From Chloroflexi bacterium TSY (lineage in GTDB: Bacteria > Chloroflexota > Anaerolineae > Caldilineales > Caldilineaceae), in the NCBI GenBank assembly GCA_019217005.1, contig JAHBNG010000075.1, positions 1 to 64,000 on the forward strand: a stretch of 64,000 bases of DNA, read 5' to 3'. This document shows, in pieces, positions 1-9,646 of the stretch (the first letter of the stretch is position 1; every line of letters starts with the position of its first letter). The notes beneath the pieces were generated by a model. That model was not told the DNA's origin, searched no databases, and saw nothing but the letters and a program-made list of their open reading frames with translations. Position numbers and translations under genes: made by a program.

Positions 1-87
1 CAGGAAGAGGTCAGAGATGAGTTGGTCAACGAGGCTGTTCTTGACTTCTTTCGGGAAGTTGGTAGTGCTTCTTTGTCAACCCTCTGA
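1..87 (+). CDS. C-terminal end of an unidentified protein (partial)
   Basis: Frame 1 is open from the first base to a TGA at 85-87, giving 28 residues that begin QEEVRDELVNEA and contain an amphipathic DFFREV stretch, as at the end of many alpha/beta hydrolases. The 5' part lies outside the window. The stop codon falls inside a dispersed repeat (73-104), so the repeat may have replaced the natural end. The reading frame is short, so this is only a possible gene tail. Confidence 0.3.
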   Translation, partial: QEEVRDELVNEAVLDFFREVGSASLSTL

Positions 88-104
88 GTTCCCGAAGAGC
101 CAAT
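73..104 (+). repeat. Fragment of dispersed intergenic repeat
   Basis: The string starting TTGTCAACC and ending GAAGAGCC closely matches the ends of the repeats at 24868-24953 and, less well, 26520-26606. Only the right end of the element is present here. Confidence 0.5.
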
Positions 105-130
105 CTGATCGCCTTTTGACTGATGAATTT

Positions 131-1186
131 CTATGGTTTCGCTTCTAAGATCAGGTTAAATGGTGTTTCTGTCGCGCGGCGGAAACGAGTGAAGCCGCCT
201 GACGTTGCGACTGCTTGCAACCGAGCCTCACCTGCTTGCGCACCTAGTGCGAATCCCACTTCCTGACTAAGCGACGTTGGAACGCAAACAGTGGCTGAGA
301 AAGCATAGTAGACGCGTCCGACAGGGTTGAGGTTCTCTGTCAGGTTGTCGTGAGCGAATGGCTCGACGATCATCAATGTACCGTCTGCATCCAGCGATTT
401 GCGGGCATGGGTCGCCGCACCCACGGGATCACCCATATCGTGTAAACAGTCGAAGAAGGTCACCAGATCGTAGCCACTACCAGAGAAACTCTTGGCCGTT
501 GCTACCTCGAAGCTCACGTTTGTCACCTCTGCCTGTTGCGCCAATTCGGTGGCCCGTTGAATCGAGCCCGGATGAATATCAAACCCGTGAAAGTGCGAAT
601 GGGGAAATGCCTGGGCCATCAGAATCGTTGAGACACCATGACCACAGCCCACATCGGCAATTGTGGCGCCGCGTGTTAGTTTCTCTGTCACACCTTCCAA
701 TGCGGGTAGCCACTGCGATATAAGATTGGCCTGATAACCGGGTCGGAAGAACTTCTCGACGCCGCAGAAGAGGCACGAATGGTGATCGCCCCAGTGGACA
801 CCGCCACCAGTCTGAAATGCCTCGGTCACCTGCGGTTCGTCGGCATAGACCGAGGCCACGCTGTAGAAGCCGCCTGTCATGAGCACAGGGCTATCTACAT
901 CGGCAAAGACCGCGGCTTGCTCCGGCGTCATGTAGAAGCATTCGCTCGTGTCGTCGTATTCTACATAGTTCGAAGCTGCCTGCGCCGCCAGCCATTCGTA
1001 GACGTAGCGCTCGGCAGTAGTGGTACGTGTAGCTAGCTGGGCTGCCGTCAACGGACCAGCAGCGGCCAGCTCTTTATAGAGCCCCAGCCTGTCACCGATG
1101 ATAATGAGTGCACCACCAACCGCTGCGCCCATATCATTCACCATTTGACCCAACAAATCGTTGAGTTTTGTTTCGTTGATAATCAT
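131..1186 (-). CDS. SAM-dependent methyltransferase with N-terminal winged-helix domain
   Basis: 351 residues. The first ~100 residues look like the winged-helix/dimerisation domain of the O-methyltransferase/transcriptional-regulator type family (LGLYKELAAAGPLTAAQLA). A Rossmann methyltransferase core follows, with motif I IADVGCGHGVST near residue 175 and an acidic FDIHPGS ribose-binding segment about 25 residues on. The role is presumably SAM-dependent methylation of a small molecule or peptide; the substrate cannot be read. The ATG at 1186 is preceded by TAGGAGA at good spacing. It stands alone, divergent from the dehydratase at 1497. Confidence 0.85.
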   Translation of the reverse strand: MIINETKLNDLLGQMVNDMGAAVGGALIIIGDRLGLYKELAAAGPLTAAQLATRTTTAERYVYEWLAAQAASNYVEYDDTSECFYMTPEQAAVFADVDSPVLMTGGFYSVASVYADEPQVTEAFQTGGGVHWGDHHSCLFCGVEKFFRPGYQANLISQWLPALEGVTEKLTRGATIADVGCGHGVSTILMAQAFPHSHFHGFDIHPGSIQRATELAQQAEVTNVSFEVATAKSFSGSGYDLVTFFDCLHDMGDPVGAATHARKSLDADGTLMIVEPFAHDNLTENLNPVGRVYYAFSATVCVPTSLSQEVGFALGAQAGEARLQAVATSGGFTRFRRATETPFNLILEAKP

Positions 1187-1240
1187 TTGATCGTCTCCTA
1201 TAATTGATTTAGTACTCCATAAAGTAAGTTATTCGGTTGT

Positions 1241-1468
1241 CTACTTCGCATTTTCAAGCAAAAACGATATAATTCTCTCACCCTTACATTCGAGCTCATG
1301 CAAACTAGACAGTGTGTTCAAATTGTGTGGAAATGAAGCTCCCCAGTCAGAGCTCTTGCCCATTTGCACGCTTTGTGGTACACGCTCAAAATCATACGCT
1401 GTGACTGAGACGGTGGTGTCTCCTATCTGCAACTGTGGGGCAACGAAGCTGCAACGAACGGCGTTCAA
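1241..1468 (-). CDS. Hypothetical short reading frame
   Basis: A 75-residue frame starting with TTG, lying between the methyltransferase and the divergent dehydratase gene. No motif, signal peptide or membrane segment is seen, and there is no clear ribosome-binding site. It may be a gene remnant or chance frame. Confidence 0.2.
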   Translation of the reverse strand: MNAVRCSFVAPQLQIGDTTVSVTAYDFERVPQSVQMGKSSDWGASFPHNLNTLSSLHELECKGERIISFLLENAK

Positions 1469-1496
1469 AGGTCACGAATATTAGAGAACCAGCTAA

Positions 1497-2677
1497 ATGA
1501 AGATCACCGCTTTACGCTATCATCAGCTAACGGGCGCGTTAGAACATCCCGGTGTTTTTTGGGAAGATCGTCTGGGGCGGCCAACCGATGTCTATCCCGA
1601 AGGTCGCGAAGAAGGCCCACGAGAACTGCCCCAAATTGGAGATGGGTTTTACCGCGTCAACTCGGTGTTTCTTGAGATCGAAACCGACGAAGGTGTAACC
1701 GGGCGCGCCGGTCCACTCTCTGCGGCGATAGCCATGATCATCGATCTTTATTACAAACGGATCCTCCTCGGAGAAGATCCGTTGGCGACGGAACGTCTCT
1801 GGGACAAGATGTACCGTTCATCCGTTGCTGGACGAAAGGGGTTGACGATCACAGCACTCAGCGGCGTCGATAATGCACTTTGGGATCTCAAGGGAAAGTG
1901 GCTGAAACTACCTATCTACCGCCTCTTGGGTGGCCCCACGCGTGATGAAGTCCCTGTTTATGTCAGTACGCTTGGCTATTCTTTGGAATTGGAACGGGTC
2001 CGTGAGCGTGCCAAGGCGTTTGTCGACCAGGGCTATCGAGCGATGAAGTGGTTTTTTAAATATGGACCCTATCATGGCCGCGAGAGAATGTACGATTGGT
2101 GCAAACCATTCGTGAGGCAGTGGGGCCAGATGTGGAGATTATGCTGGATCTATGGATGAGCTGGGATGTGCCTTATACGATCGAAATGGCCGAGCGGTTG
2201 AAAGAGTTTCGACCACGTTGGTTTGAGGAACCAGTATTACCAGACAAAGTGGAGAGTTGTGCTGCAATCAGGCGCGCCATTTCTATTCCGATTGCTACGG
2301 GCGAGCACGAATATACGCGGTGGGGCATCAAGTCCTTGATCGACGCGGAAGCCGTGGATGTTCTGCAGCCAGATATTTACTGGGTGGGCGGAATGAGCGA
2401 AATTACGAAAATCGCAGCTCTGGCGTCCACTTCCGACCTGCTCGTCATTCCACATGGTCATTCTGTACCAGCTTCGCTTCAGTTCTATGCATCGCAATCG
2501 CCAGCAATCAGCCCGATCATGGAGTATCTAGACAAATGGAACCAAATCCATCAGTTCTTTCTCAAGAATCCGCCACGCCCGCAAAATGGCTCTGTGACGG
2601 TCCCGTCAGAGCCTGGCATGAATATGGAACTGGACGAGGCAAAGATCGAATCGCGACAGGAGCTGACATGGGGTTGA
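1497..2677 (+). pseudogene. Enolase-superfamily sugar-acid dehydratase (L-rhamnonate dehydratase-like), frameshifted
   Basis: The MLE-type N-terminal capping domain (frame of 1497) runs through LSGVDNALWDLKGK and the KWFFKYGP segment. At about 2083 the frame changes, and the barrel continues as ENVRLVQTIREAVGPDV, MLDLWMSWDV, WFEEPVLPD, TGEHEYTRWG, LQPDIYWVGG and VIPHGHSVP to the stop at 2677. The LDLWMSW and GEHE-WG motifs resemble L-rhamnonate dehydratase, which removes water from a sugar acid to give a 2-keto-3-deoxy acid. One extra G near 2083 (GAGAG to GAGGAG) would restore one ~394-residue protein of usual family length. It could be a sequencing error or a true lesion. It heads a cluster of sugar-acid genes. 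Confidence 0.85.
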
Positions 2678-2703
2678 CCATCCATCAATCACGCGATCTT
2701 TAA

Positions 2704-2835
2704 TCAATTCTCGGCAAAGCCGGTATAGGGACACTTATAAGGCGAATGGAAGGCAAGCACAATATCCTCTTTCGGCACACCTCGATCAACGAGTTCATTC
2801 GCAATTCCAATGTCAGTAGCGTCATGCTGAATATG
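2704..2835 (-). pseudogene. xisI: XisI-type element excision controlling protein, C-terminal remnant
   Basis: On the minus strand, a frame ending in TGA at 2704-2706 reads HDATDIGIANELVDRG, then VPKEDIVLAFHSP and YTGFAEN. This is the conserved C-terminus of XisI (fdxN element excision controlling factor family). Upstream residues no longer match and no XisH partner is seen, so only about 40 residues survive. It lies in the gap between the dehydratase and the epimerase. Confidence 0.6.
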
Positions 2836-2867
2836 TTTCAAACACAGTCGAAATAGGAGATGGCTCG

Positions 2868-3715
2868 GTGAGAATACTAGTCACTGGTGGTAGTGGACGT
2901 CTTGGTCGGTGGGTGGTCAAGGAACTCAGAAGCGATCATGACATAATTGTCATTGACCGCACCGCTGCGACAACACCAGACAACGTTAAGTTGGTCCAGG
3001 CCGATCATACGAATCTCGGCCAGATTTACTCGGTCATGACGGGAATGGACGCCGTTGTGCATCTCGCAGCAATTCCTTCACCAATCGGTGTGACGCCCGA
3101 CGTGGTCTTTGGAAACAACACGATGGGCACCTTCAATGTTGCAGAAGCGGCGGGAAATCTTGAGGTCAAGAAACTTATCTACACCAGCAGTTGTTCGGCC
3201 TATGGCTTTGCCTTTCGCACCAATGACATGGTCCCCGACTACATGCCGCTTGATGAAAACCATCCCGTGCGCCCTCAGGATTCCTACGGACTCTCAAAGT
3301 GGTTTGGGGAGGAAATCCTGGAGGCTGCTACACGTCGAACCGGACTAACAACGATCGCCATGCGTATCCCCACGGTGCTAACGCCCGAGCATTACGCGGA
3401 AGATGTGCCGCAAGCTCTAGCTCGTCCAAAGCTCGCTGCCATCGGTGCTTACGTGGATGCCCGCGACGTTGCCCAAGCGATCCGTCTTGTTCTGGAGAAT
3501 AGCGAATTGACTGGACATCACAGGTTCTGTATCGCTGCCGAGGATTCGTTCTCACGTGTTCCGCTCTGTGAATCATTTCCCGTTGCGTATCCGGGGAGCG
3601 AGCAGGTGGCGGCAAACCTGACTGGTATACACAAAGCTCCGTCTCTATTGAGAAGGCAAAACGGGTACTCGGTTATCAACCTTGCTATAGCTGGCGGGAT
3701 CAGATAACAGGATGA
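2868..3715 (+). CDS. NAD-dependent epimerase/dehydratase (extended SDR), C-terminus frameshifted
   Basis: The GTG start at 2868 follows AATAGGAGATGG. The Rossmann motif VTGGSGRLGRW lies near residue 6; TSSCSAYG and the catalytic YGLSKWFGE (YxxxK) follow, as in UDP-sugar epimerases and uronate dehydrogenases. The first frame ends at 3707 with an unlikely tail. The frame shifted at about 3626 instead gives QSSVSIEKAKRVLGYQP and YSWRDQITG to a TGA at 3713-3715, which is the normal family ending (IEKAKRVLGY). Adding one G at GGT (about 3625) joins them. It probably oxidises or epimerises a sugar alongside the neighbouring dehydratases. Confidence 0.85.
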
Positions 3716-3745
3716 CAAGATGAGTAAGAAGTAAGTCAATCGTAG

Positions 3746-3764
3746 GTCACTTCTCTGAAGTGAC
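3746..3764. repeat. Small hairpin element GTCACTTC-TCT-GAAGTGAC
   Basis: A perfect 8-bp inverted repeat with a 3-nt loop, 30 bases after the epimerase stop. The same hairpin with matching flanks (TAGG before, AGG-AC after) occurs inverted at 45392-45410. It may act as a transcription terminator or be a dispersed mini-repeat. The rest of 3765-4039 shows no gene. Confidence 0.6.
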
Positions 3765-4039
3765 AGGCACCAAGGACCCTGGAGCTTCACTTGAAAAAGG
3801 TCGCTCTCTTGATGTTTGTCCTCGAATAGGAAAGTATAAAAATCAGCCACGAAACATGGCCAGATTCTGGCTGTGGATGCTACGCATCTGTAACCAAACA
3901 CGAAGTGGTCGCTTCGACCTAGCTGACGGCTGATTAGCTGACAGCTTTTTTACGCCGGAGATGGGACCGACGATAAATTAGCGATTTAGGATAGAAGAGC
4001 AGAACGGGCAACTTGCAATAGACGATAGGAGACTTGCAC

Positions 4040-4774
4040 ATGTTACCAGAAGACGCGAGTATCATGGCGTTTGGGGCACACGCTGCGGATTACTGCTTTC
4101 GGGCGGGGGGTACGCTGATCAAATATGCCCAGAAGGGAGCTCGGGTTAAGGCGTTCTGTGCAACCTTTGGCGAGCGTGGTGAATCGAAAATCCACTGGAG
4201 CAAGGGTGCTACTTTGGAGACAGTCAAGGAGATTCGCCGCAAGGAGGCCAGCGAGGCGGCGAGCATTTTGGGCATCAATGTGGAGTTTCTAGACTGGGAT
4301 GACAATCCGCTGATTATGGGCAAAGAGCGCTTGATGCTCTTGGCCGACAAGATTGGCGATTTTCAGCCCGACATCATCCTCACACACTATCCCGGAGAGC
4401 ATACCTATCCCGACCACCAGAATTTTGGCCAGGCGGTTGTTCATGCTGCGCGTCTCTTTAAGGGACCGCTCGTCCAAAATGGGCGTGAACTGCGCATGGT
4501 CCGACCACGGATCTTTTTCTGGGAACCGGATCTCTTTGCGCAACCAGTCTTGGACTTTGCACCTGATACCTATGTTGATATCACGGATACTGCCGAGCAG
4601 AAGTTTGATGCGGTTCATGCATACGCAGATACTCAACCTGGTCTTGAGGATCGCTGGCCGAGTCGCGGCAAGATGCGTGCGATGGAAGCTCGGACTCTGG
4701 GTAGTCGGTATCAATGTCAATATGCAGAGGCGTTTAAGCGGTATTTTCCGTTTGTGGGTGATCGGTTTATATGA
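4040..4774 (+). CDS. PIG-L/LmbE family protein, GalB-like (4-oxalomesaconate hydratase type)
   Basis: 244 residues from the ATG at 4040, which follows TAGGAG at about 8 nt; a TTG at 4034 is a less likely start. The first metal motif reads GAHAADYCFRAGGTL rather than the AHPDD of PIG-L deacetylases: the Asp that acts as base in deacetylases is Ala, as in GalB, the PIG-L-fold hydratase of gallate breakdown. THYPGEHTYPDHQ supplies the later His ligands. GalB hydrates 4-oxalomesaconate to 4-carboxy-4-hydroxy-2-oxoadipate. The next gene is an RraA-family aldolase overlapping by four bases, the expected next enzyme. The assignment is inferred from motif and neighbour; another sugar-acid substrate is possible. 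Confidence 0.75.
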   Translation: MLPEDASIMAFGAHAADYCFRAGGTLIKYAQKGARVKAFCATFGERGESKIHWSKGATLETVKEIRRKEASEAASILGINVEFLDWDDNPLIMGKERLMLLADKIGDFQPDIILTHYPGEHTYPDHQNFGQAVVHAARLFKGPLVQNGRELRMVRPRIFFWEPDLFAQPVLDFAPDTYVDITDTAEQKFDAVHAYADTQPGLEDRWPSRGKMRAMEARTLGSRYQCQYAEAFKRYFPFVGDRFI

Positions 4775-5475
4775 TGAATATAGAGCAATTGCTGCAACTC
4801 AAAGAGTTCAGCACAACAACAATCGCAACCGCCATTAGTATGTTAAATCTTCGCGATCCGGCTGCAGGGTTCACGGGACCGGATACGCGGGCACTCATGC
4901 CCGATTTGGGCCCTCAAATTGGGGTGGCTGTGACGGCGCGTTTGGATACAACCACAGGTGGCACAGAAATGCCCGAAACTCGATTTTATGAATGGTTGCT
5001 CCATATAAGAGAGGTATCCCACAGCTTTGGCGCAGAGCAGATCCCTGTCTTTGTTGTTGTAGAGGCCGTCGGCCAGCGACCGCGGAATACGGTTCTCGGC
5101 CACGTGATGGCAGAACTGATGAAGCTTGCTGGTGCGGTGGCACTTCTGACGAATGGCAGCGTCCGCGATATCGAAGGATTGCGAGAAGTGCCTCTGGCTT
5201 GCTGGGCAGCAGGGTTGGCACCCATGCACGGCACCATGCGTTGGCTCGATTTTGATTTGCCCGTGGTCGTTGATGGTATGACCGTGCGTCCGGGCGACTT
5301 TGTGCATGCTGACGTTAACGGTGCCACTGTTATGCCTGTCAGTGCTGTTGGCCAAGTGTATGAACAAGCAATTGCCGTAAAAGAACGTGATCGAGGATTT
5401 TACGCCAAAATGGCCGAGCCCGGGGCATTGGATGCGTTTCTTTCCTCTCGACTGAAATCTGGCGATGGGAGCTGA
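4771..5475 (+). CDS. RraA/HMG-CHA aldolase family protein
   Basis: 234 residues. The ATG at 4771 overlaps the upstream TGA (ATGA), so translation is likely coupled. The family signature is GHVMAELMKLAGAV then GSVRDIEGL, where the VRD Arg/Asp pair binds substrate and metal in 4-hydroxy-4-methyl-2-oxoglutarate/4-carboxy-4-hydroxy-2-oxoadipate aldolases. The expected reaction is retro-aldol cleavage to pyruvate plus oxaloacetate or pyruvate. Pairing with the GalB-like gene supports an aldolase rather than an RNase E regulator. Confidence 0.8.
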   Translation: MMNIEQLLQLKEFSTTTIATAISMLNLRDPAAGFTGPDTRALMPDLGPQIGVAVTARLDTTTGGTEMPETRFYEWLLHIREVSHSFGAEQIPVFVVVEAVGQRPRNTVLGHVMAELMKLAGAVALLTNGSVRDIEGLREVPLACWAAGLAPMHGTMRWLDFDLPVVVDGMTVRPGDFVHADVNGATVMPVSAVGQVYEQAIAVKERDRGFYAKMAEPGALDAFLSSRLKSGDGS

Positions 5476-5693
5476 AATATTCAGCACAAGCCGAATGCAT
5501 CACACAATGTTGACGATGTCGGACTCAACAAGCTGGTTGAATTGCATGTAACGCATTCTCGTCAGAGCCGAATGTGTCGCACGGCTGAGAATCTTGTGGG
5601 ACGGCTGCAGAGGAGTTTCATTCCGTGCAACGTATACTCCAAAACCTGCACCCAAAGTGAAATGTAGTATGTTTGACTCGCAAGTTGGCCGTG

Positions 5694-5735
5694 AGCAACC
5701 AATCACCAGCAACCAATCACCAGCAACCAATCACC
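5694..5735 (+). repeat. Three exact 14-bp tandem repeats (AGCAACCAATCACC)
   Basis: The 14-mer occurs three times head to tail, ending just before the ribosome-binding site AAGGAG of the gene at 5752. The rest of the 5476-5751 gap shows no gene. It may be a slippage tract or a repeated binding site. Confidence 0.8.
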
Positions 5736-5751
5736 AAGGAGCAAGAACCCA

Positions 5752-6905
5752 ATGGCAAAGATTACCGAGATTACGTCGCACCCGATGAGTTGGGGTATGC
5801 GAACCTGGCTCTTTGTGCGGATCCGGACCGATGATGGCTATGAGGGTCTGGGCGAAGGGACCCTGCCTCAGCGAACCGGAGCCATTATGGCAACCATCGA
5901 TCACTATGCTGACTATCTGATTGGCAAAGATCCGAGTCAGATTGAACGGCACTGGCAGGTATTGTTTCGCAACGCATTTCAGCGTGGTGGTGTGGTCCAA
6001 CATTCTGCACTCAGCGCTGTGGAATTGGCCCTATGGGATATTCGCGGCAAGGTTCTGGACCGACCGGTATGGGACTTGCTTGGGGGGCTGTCCGTGACCG
6101 AATTCTTTTATATAACCATCCAACGCCACGGCCCGTTGGGCGCCATGCAACACCAGGGGAGATCGTTGAAGCGGCCAAGCAGCAGCATGATGAGGGGTAT
6201 CGAGCGTTTAAGCTCCAGGGACCACCTTATTCTCCCGAACCTGTTCTTGATGAAGCGGCCATCGATGCCACAACAGCAAACGTAGCAGCCGTTCGTGAAG
6301 CCCTAGGACCAGATGTGAAATTGATGGTTGATTGTCACGGTAAACTCGACCCACCTTTTGCGATCTGTCTTGCCGAGGCACTTGCACCCTACAAGCTGCT
6401 CTTTTATGAAGAACCAACGCACCCCTATAATGTGGATACCTTGGTCCGGGTCGCCCGCGCCACAAACATTCCCGTGGCGACTGGAGAACGCCTCTATAAC
6501 CGCTGGAGTTTTCGTGAAATCATCGAGAAGCAAGCCGTAGACATTTTGCAGCCAGACCCTGGACAAGCGGGCATTCTCGAATCGAGGAGGATTGGAGCCT
6601 GGGGAGAAGCGTATGGCATGTACTTGGCACCTCACAACCCAAGAGGAGCTGGTGTCACCATGGCGGGCTTACACATTGCGGCCAGCACACCCAACTTCCT
6701 CATCATGGAGATGGCACGACCGGGGGGTGAACTCTGGGAAGCAACTCTGGTCGAACCATTCAACGTTGTGGATGGGTATGTGACGCTCCCACAAGCACCT
6801 GGGCTAGGCATCAAGTTTGACGATTCTTTGCTAAAGGAATTCCCGTATAAGCAAAGAGACACAGCACATCCTGTACACGCTGATGGGTCAGTGGCCGATT
6901 GGTGA
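5752..6905 (+). pseudogene. Enolase-superfamily sugar-acid dehydratase (galactonate dehydratase-like), frameshifted
   Basis: The start at 5752 follows AAGGAG. The N-terminal domain carries LSAVELALWDIRGK and reaches DLLGG at a run of six G (6082-6087). There the frame breaks and continues one base shifted as AVRDRILLYNHPTPR, GYRAFKLQGP, LMVDCHGKLDPP, FYEEPTHPYN, ATGERLYNRW, ILQPDPGQAG and LAPHNPRG to 6905. A seventh G restores LLGGAVRDR and one ~385-residue protein. The VDCHG, EEP, GERLYNRW and APH motifs resemble D-galactonate dehydratase. It differs from the rhamnonate-type enzyme at 1497, so the cluster handles at least two acids. Confidence 0.85.
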
Positions 6906-7024
6906 GAGCACTCTTATTTTCTAAATGGTCATCAAATGATCCATAGATGGACAGGATTGACTTAAGTTTCGCTTTTCGATCCTGCCTATCTTGTCCATCT
7001 ATGCCACCCTAATTTTAGGAGAAT

Positions 7025-9130
7025 TTATTTAGCCAAGAGAGGTAGATAGACTTGGCGATTGCTCGTTCTAGGCAAACCATCGATGTCTCTCTCAGTAACA
7101 TCATCGTCACGATCCTCCGTCGTTGAGACGATTTCGCCTTGATCGATTCCTTGAGAATCTGATCCATGCGCCTGCGAAAGGCCAGCAGATGTAGCAGAAG
7201 TACTGTTTCCTAGTGCCAACCCGTCAGCGCGTTCACCGCCAAACCCATGTGTAGAACCATCCCAGAAAGCACTAAACGAACAGCTTGTGTTATCGCCAAG
7301 TGAACCTGGCGTACAAGTGAAGACGTCGGCTCCATCACCTGTGACGCCACTGACTGAAAACGTTCCACGGGTCGTTAGATAAATCAAGCCATCATCATCA
7401 ATGAAGGTTCCAAAAACATCTTCATCACCACTGTCATTTAAACCGACATCAGAGCCATCGAAATAGGAATTCCATGTGCCAGATGTTGAAGAGCCTAAGG
7501 CAGTTGGTGTGAAGCGAACCAGATCTTCATCATTTCCGGAAACACCGGATACGCTATGAGAACCGAGGGTGCTGATTATCAGTGATCCATCATCTAGTAG
7601 ACGGATGGCATCAATGTCTTCGCCAGATGTACTTAACTGCACATCAGAGCCATCGACATACCATGCAAAGTTGCCTGCCGTGGTATCTCCTAATGCGGTA
7701 GGAATAAAGTGAAGAATATCAGAATCATCAACCGTACCGAAGCCGCTTAAAGAGAAGCCTCCACTATTGATACTCAGGAGAAGGCTGCCGTCGACCAAGA
7801 TGTCGAAAGCATTGATATCCGTGCTGCCCAGACCAACATCCGATCCATCAAAATGGAGGGACCATGTATCAGTAGATAGGTTATAGGCCAGAATGTCCTC
7901 ATCGGCAAAGTTGACGCCACCAACACTTCCACCTGTCGTGGAGCTCACATAGACAACATCGTTGCTGGGCGGCGTCGGGGTAGGAGTTGGTGTGAATGTG
8001 GGAGTGGGCGTTGGGGTTGGCGAGCCACCTGCGAGCGTGAAAAGCTCTGCACAGCAAGTTCCGTTGTCGCCCCCAACGACCAGAGTTCGATCGTCATTGA
8101 GCAGGGTTGCGGTGTGACCTGAGTGGCCGTTGATCATATTGCCGGTAGCGGCCCAAGTGCCGGTAGCCGGATCGAAGATCTCCGCACTGCTCAAAACGGC
8201 GCTACCTGTGAAGCCTCCGGCGATTAAGACCCGTCCATCGCCGAGCAGCGTCGCTGTATGGCGAGCTCGAACGGTGCTCAGACTGTTTATGGTGCTCCAG
8301 GTACTATTGGTGGGATCAAAGATCTCCACGCTATCGAGGGGGATGAATTGAGTGCCTGAGGCTTTGCCGCCCGCAACCAGTACCCGCCCATCGCTGAGTA
8401 CAGTCGCCGTGTGTTCTAATCGGGCGGTGCTCAGGTTGCTCGTCACAGTTCAGATACCGGTAGCGGGGTCGAAGAGCTCCGCTATGTCGAGGCTGACGAC
8501 CAAGACACGCCCATCGTTCAGCAATGTCGCCGTGTGTTGCGCGCGGGATGTACTCATACTACCAGTAGCGGTCCAAATTCCGGTAACGGGGTCGTATATC
8601 TCTGTACTGGTGTGAAGCCATCCAAATTGACTGCGACCTCCGACGACCAGCACCCGTCCATCATTCAGCAAAGTCGCTGTATGTTCTGAGCGGGTTGCGG
8701 TCATGCTGCCAGTGGTCGTCCAGTTGCCGGTGGCAGGATCAAAGAGTTCGGCGCTATCATACGTTACGCTGGCATAGACGGGGCTATCGATGCCGCCCGC
8801 AACCAGCACTCGCCCATCGTTTAGCGTCGTCGCTGTGTGCTGTGCACGGCTCACAGACATGCTACCCGTGGCAGACCAGGCATTGGTAGCAGGATCGAAG
8901 AGCTCCACCGCCGAGCTGAAGAAGAGATCGGGCCCGCCAGCAACGAGCACCCGTCCATCGGCGAGTAGAGTTGTCGCGTGTGCCTTGTGGCCATCCACCA
9001 TGTTGCCAGTTGCCATCCATGTGCCTGCCGCTCGAGCGAACAACGCAAAGCTTGCCAACAGAAGCAGGCTCGCCAGCAACGCCAGCCACTGTATGACGGT
9101 CGATCTGAACTTCAGTACGCGCTGATTCAT
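7025..9130 (-). pseudogene. Secreted kelch-like repeat protein, interrupted by an in-frame TGA
   Basis: The likely start is the ATG at 9130 (preceded by CAGGAGACAATC), giving a signal peptide WLALLASLLLLASFALFARA. About seven kelch-type repeats follow (HTATLLNDGRVLVVGG, then SAELFDPATGxW), a TPTPTPTFTPTPTPT linker, four DGSDV-type repeats with a VSGVSG core, and the tail VYLPLLAK. A TGA at 8450-8452 replaces the Trp codon expected in ATGIWT; the frame is otherwise continuous, with a GTG at 8446 that could restart. This is probably a nonsense mutation (TGG to TGA) or an error. The PT linker and YLPLL tail are typical of Chloroflexota extracellular proteins. Confidence 0.8.
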
Positions 9131-9646
9131 GATTGTCTCCTGTGCTTCAATTAAAAACTGACGATTGAGACTTCTACATACGAGGATCGTTGCCAACGTT
9201 CGTTGAAACACCTATGAACATTGAACCAAATATGGGAATCGTTTGAGTGGCACTACATCCCAGAGGAACACAATCGATTGATGCGACTTGACAAGCACAG
9301 ATGATTGTGTCAAGATATGCACCGCACGCAAAAACATTCTACGGAATGCAAGCGCCGCACTCGGAAATGCCCACATGACCTTGCTAGGGAGAGTGTGGGT
9401 ATTTCTATTTACTCCTTATTTAGGATATTGAAAAGAGAGAAGTCATTAAGTAAGCAAACTTACTTAACTTTATCTAGCCTACCCCCGCACAAGTACAGAT
9501 CGCCTCAATTTATATAAATATTGGCTCCAGTAAATGCCAGCAGAAGTTCGCGTAAAGTGTGCATTTTGCTGATTTGCCCAGAGAGACAATGTGGTCGCGC
9601 ACTTTTGTGGCAGATGAGCTAAGATGAATTAGTGGGAAAAGATGAC
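9131..9646. other. Gene-free stretch
   Basis: About 500 bases divergent between the kelch gene and the PhyH gene. I see no reading frame with support, no RNA gene and no repeat shared with other parts of the window. Promoters for both genes should lie here. Confidence 0.4.
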
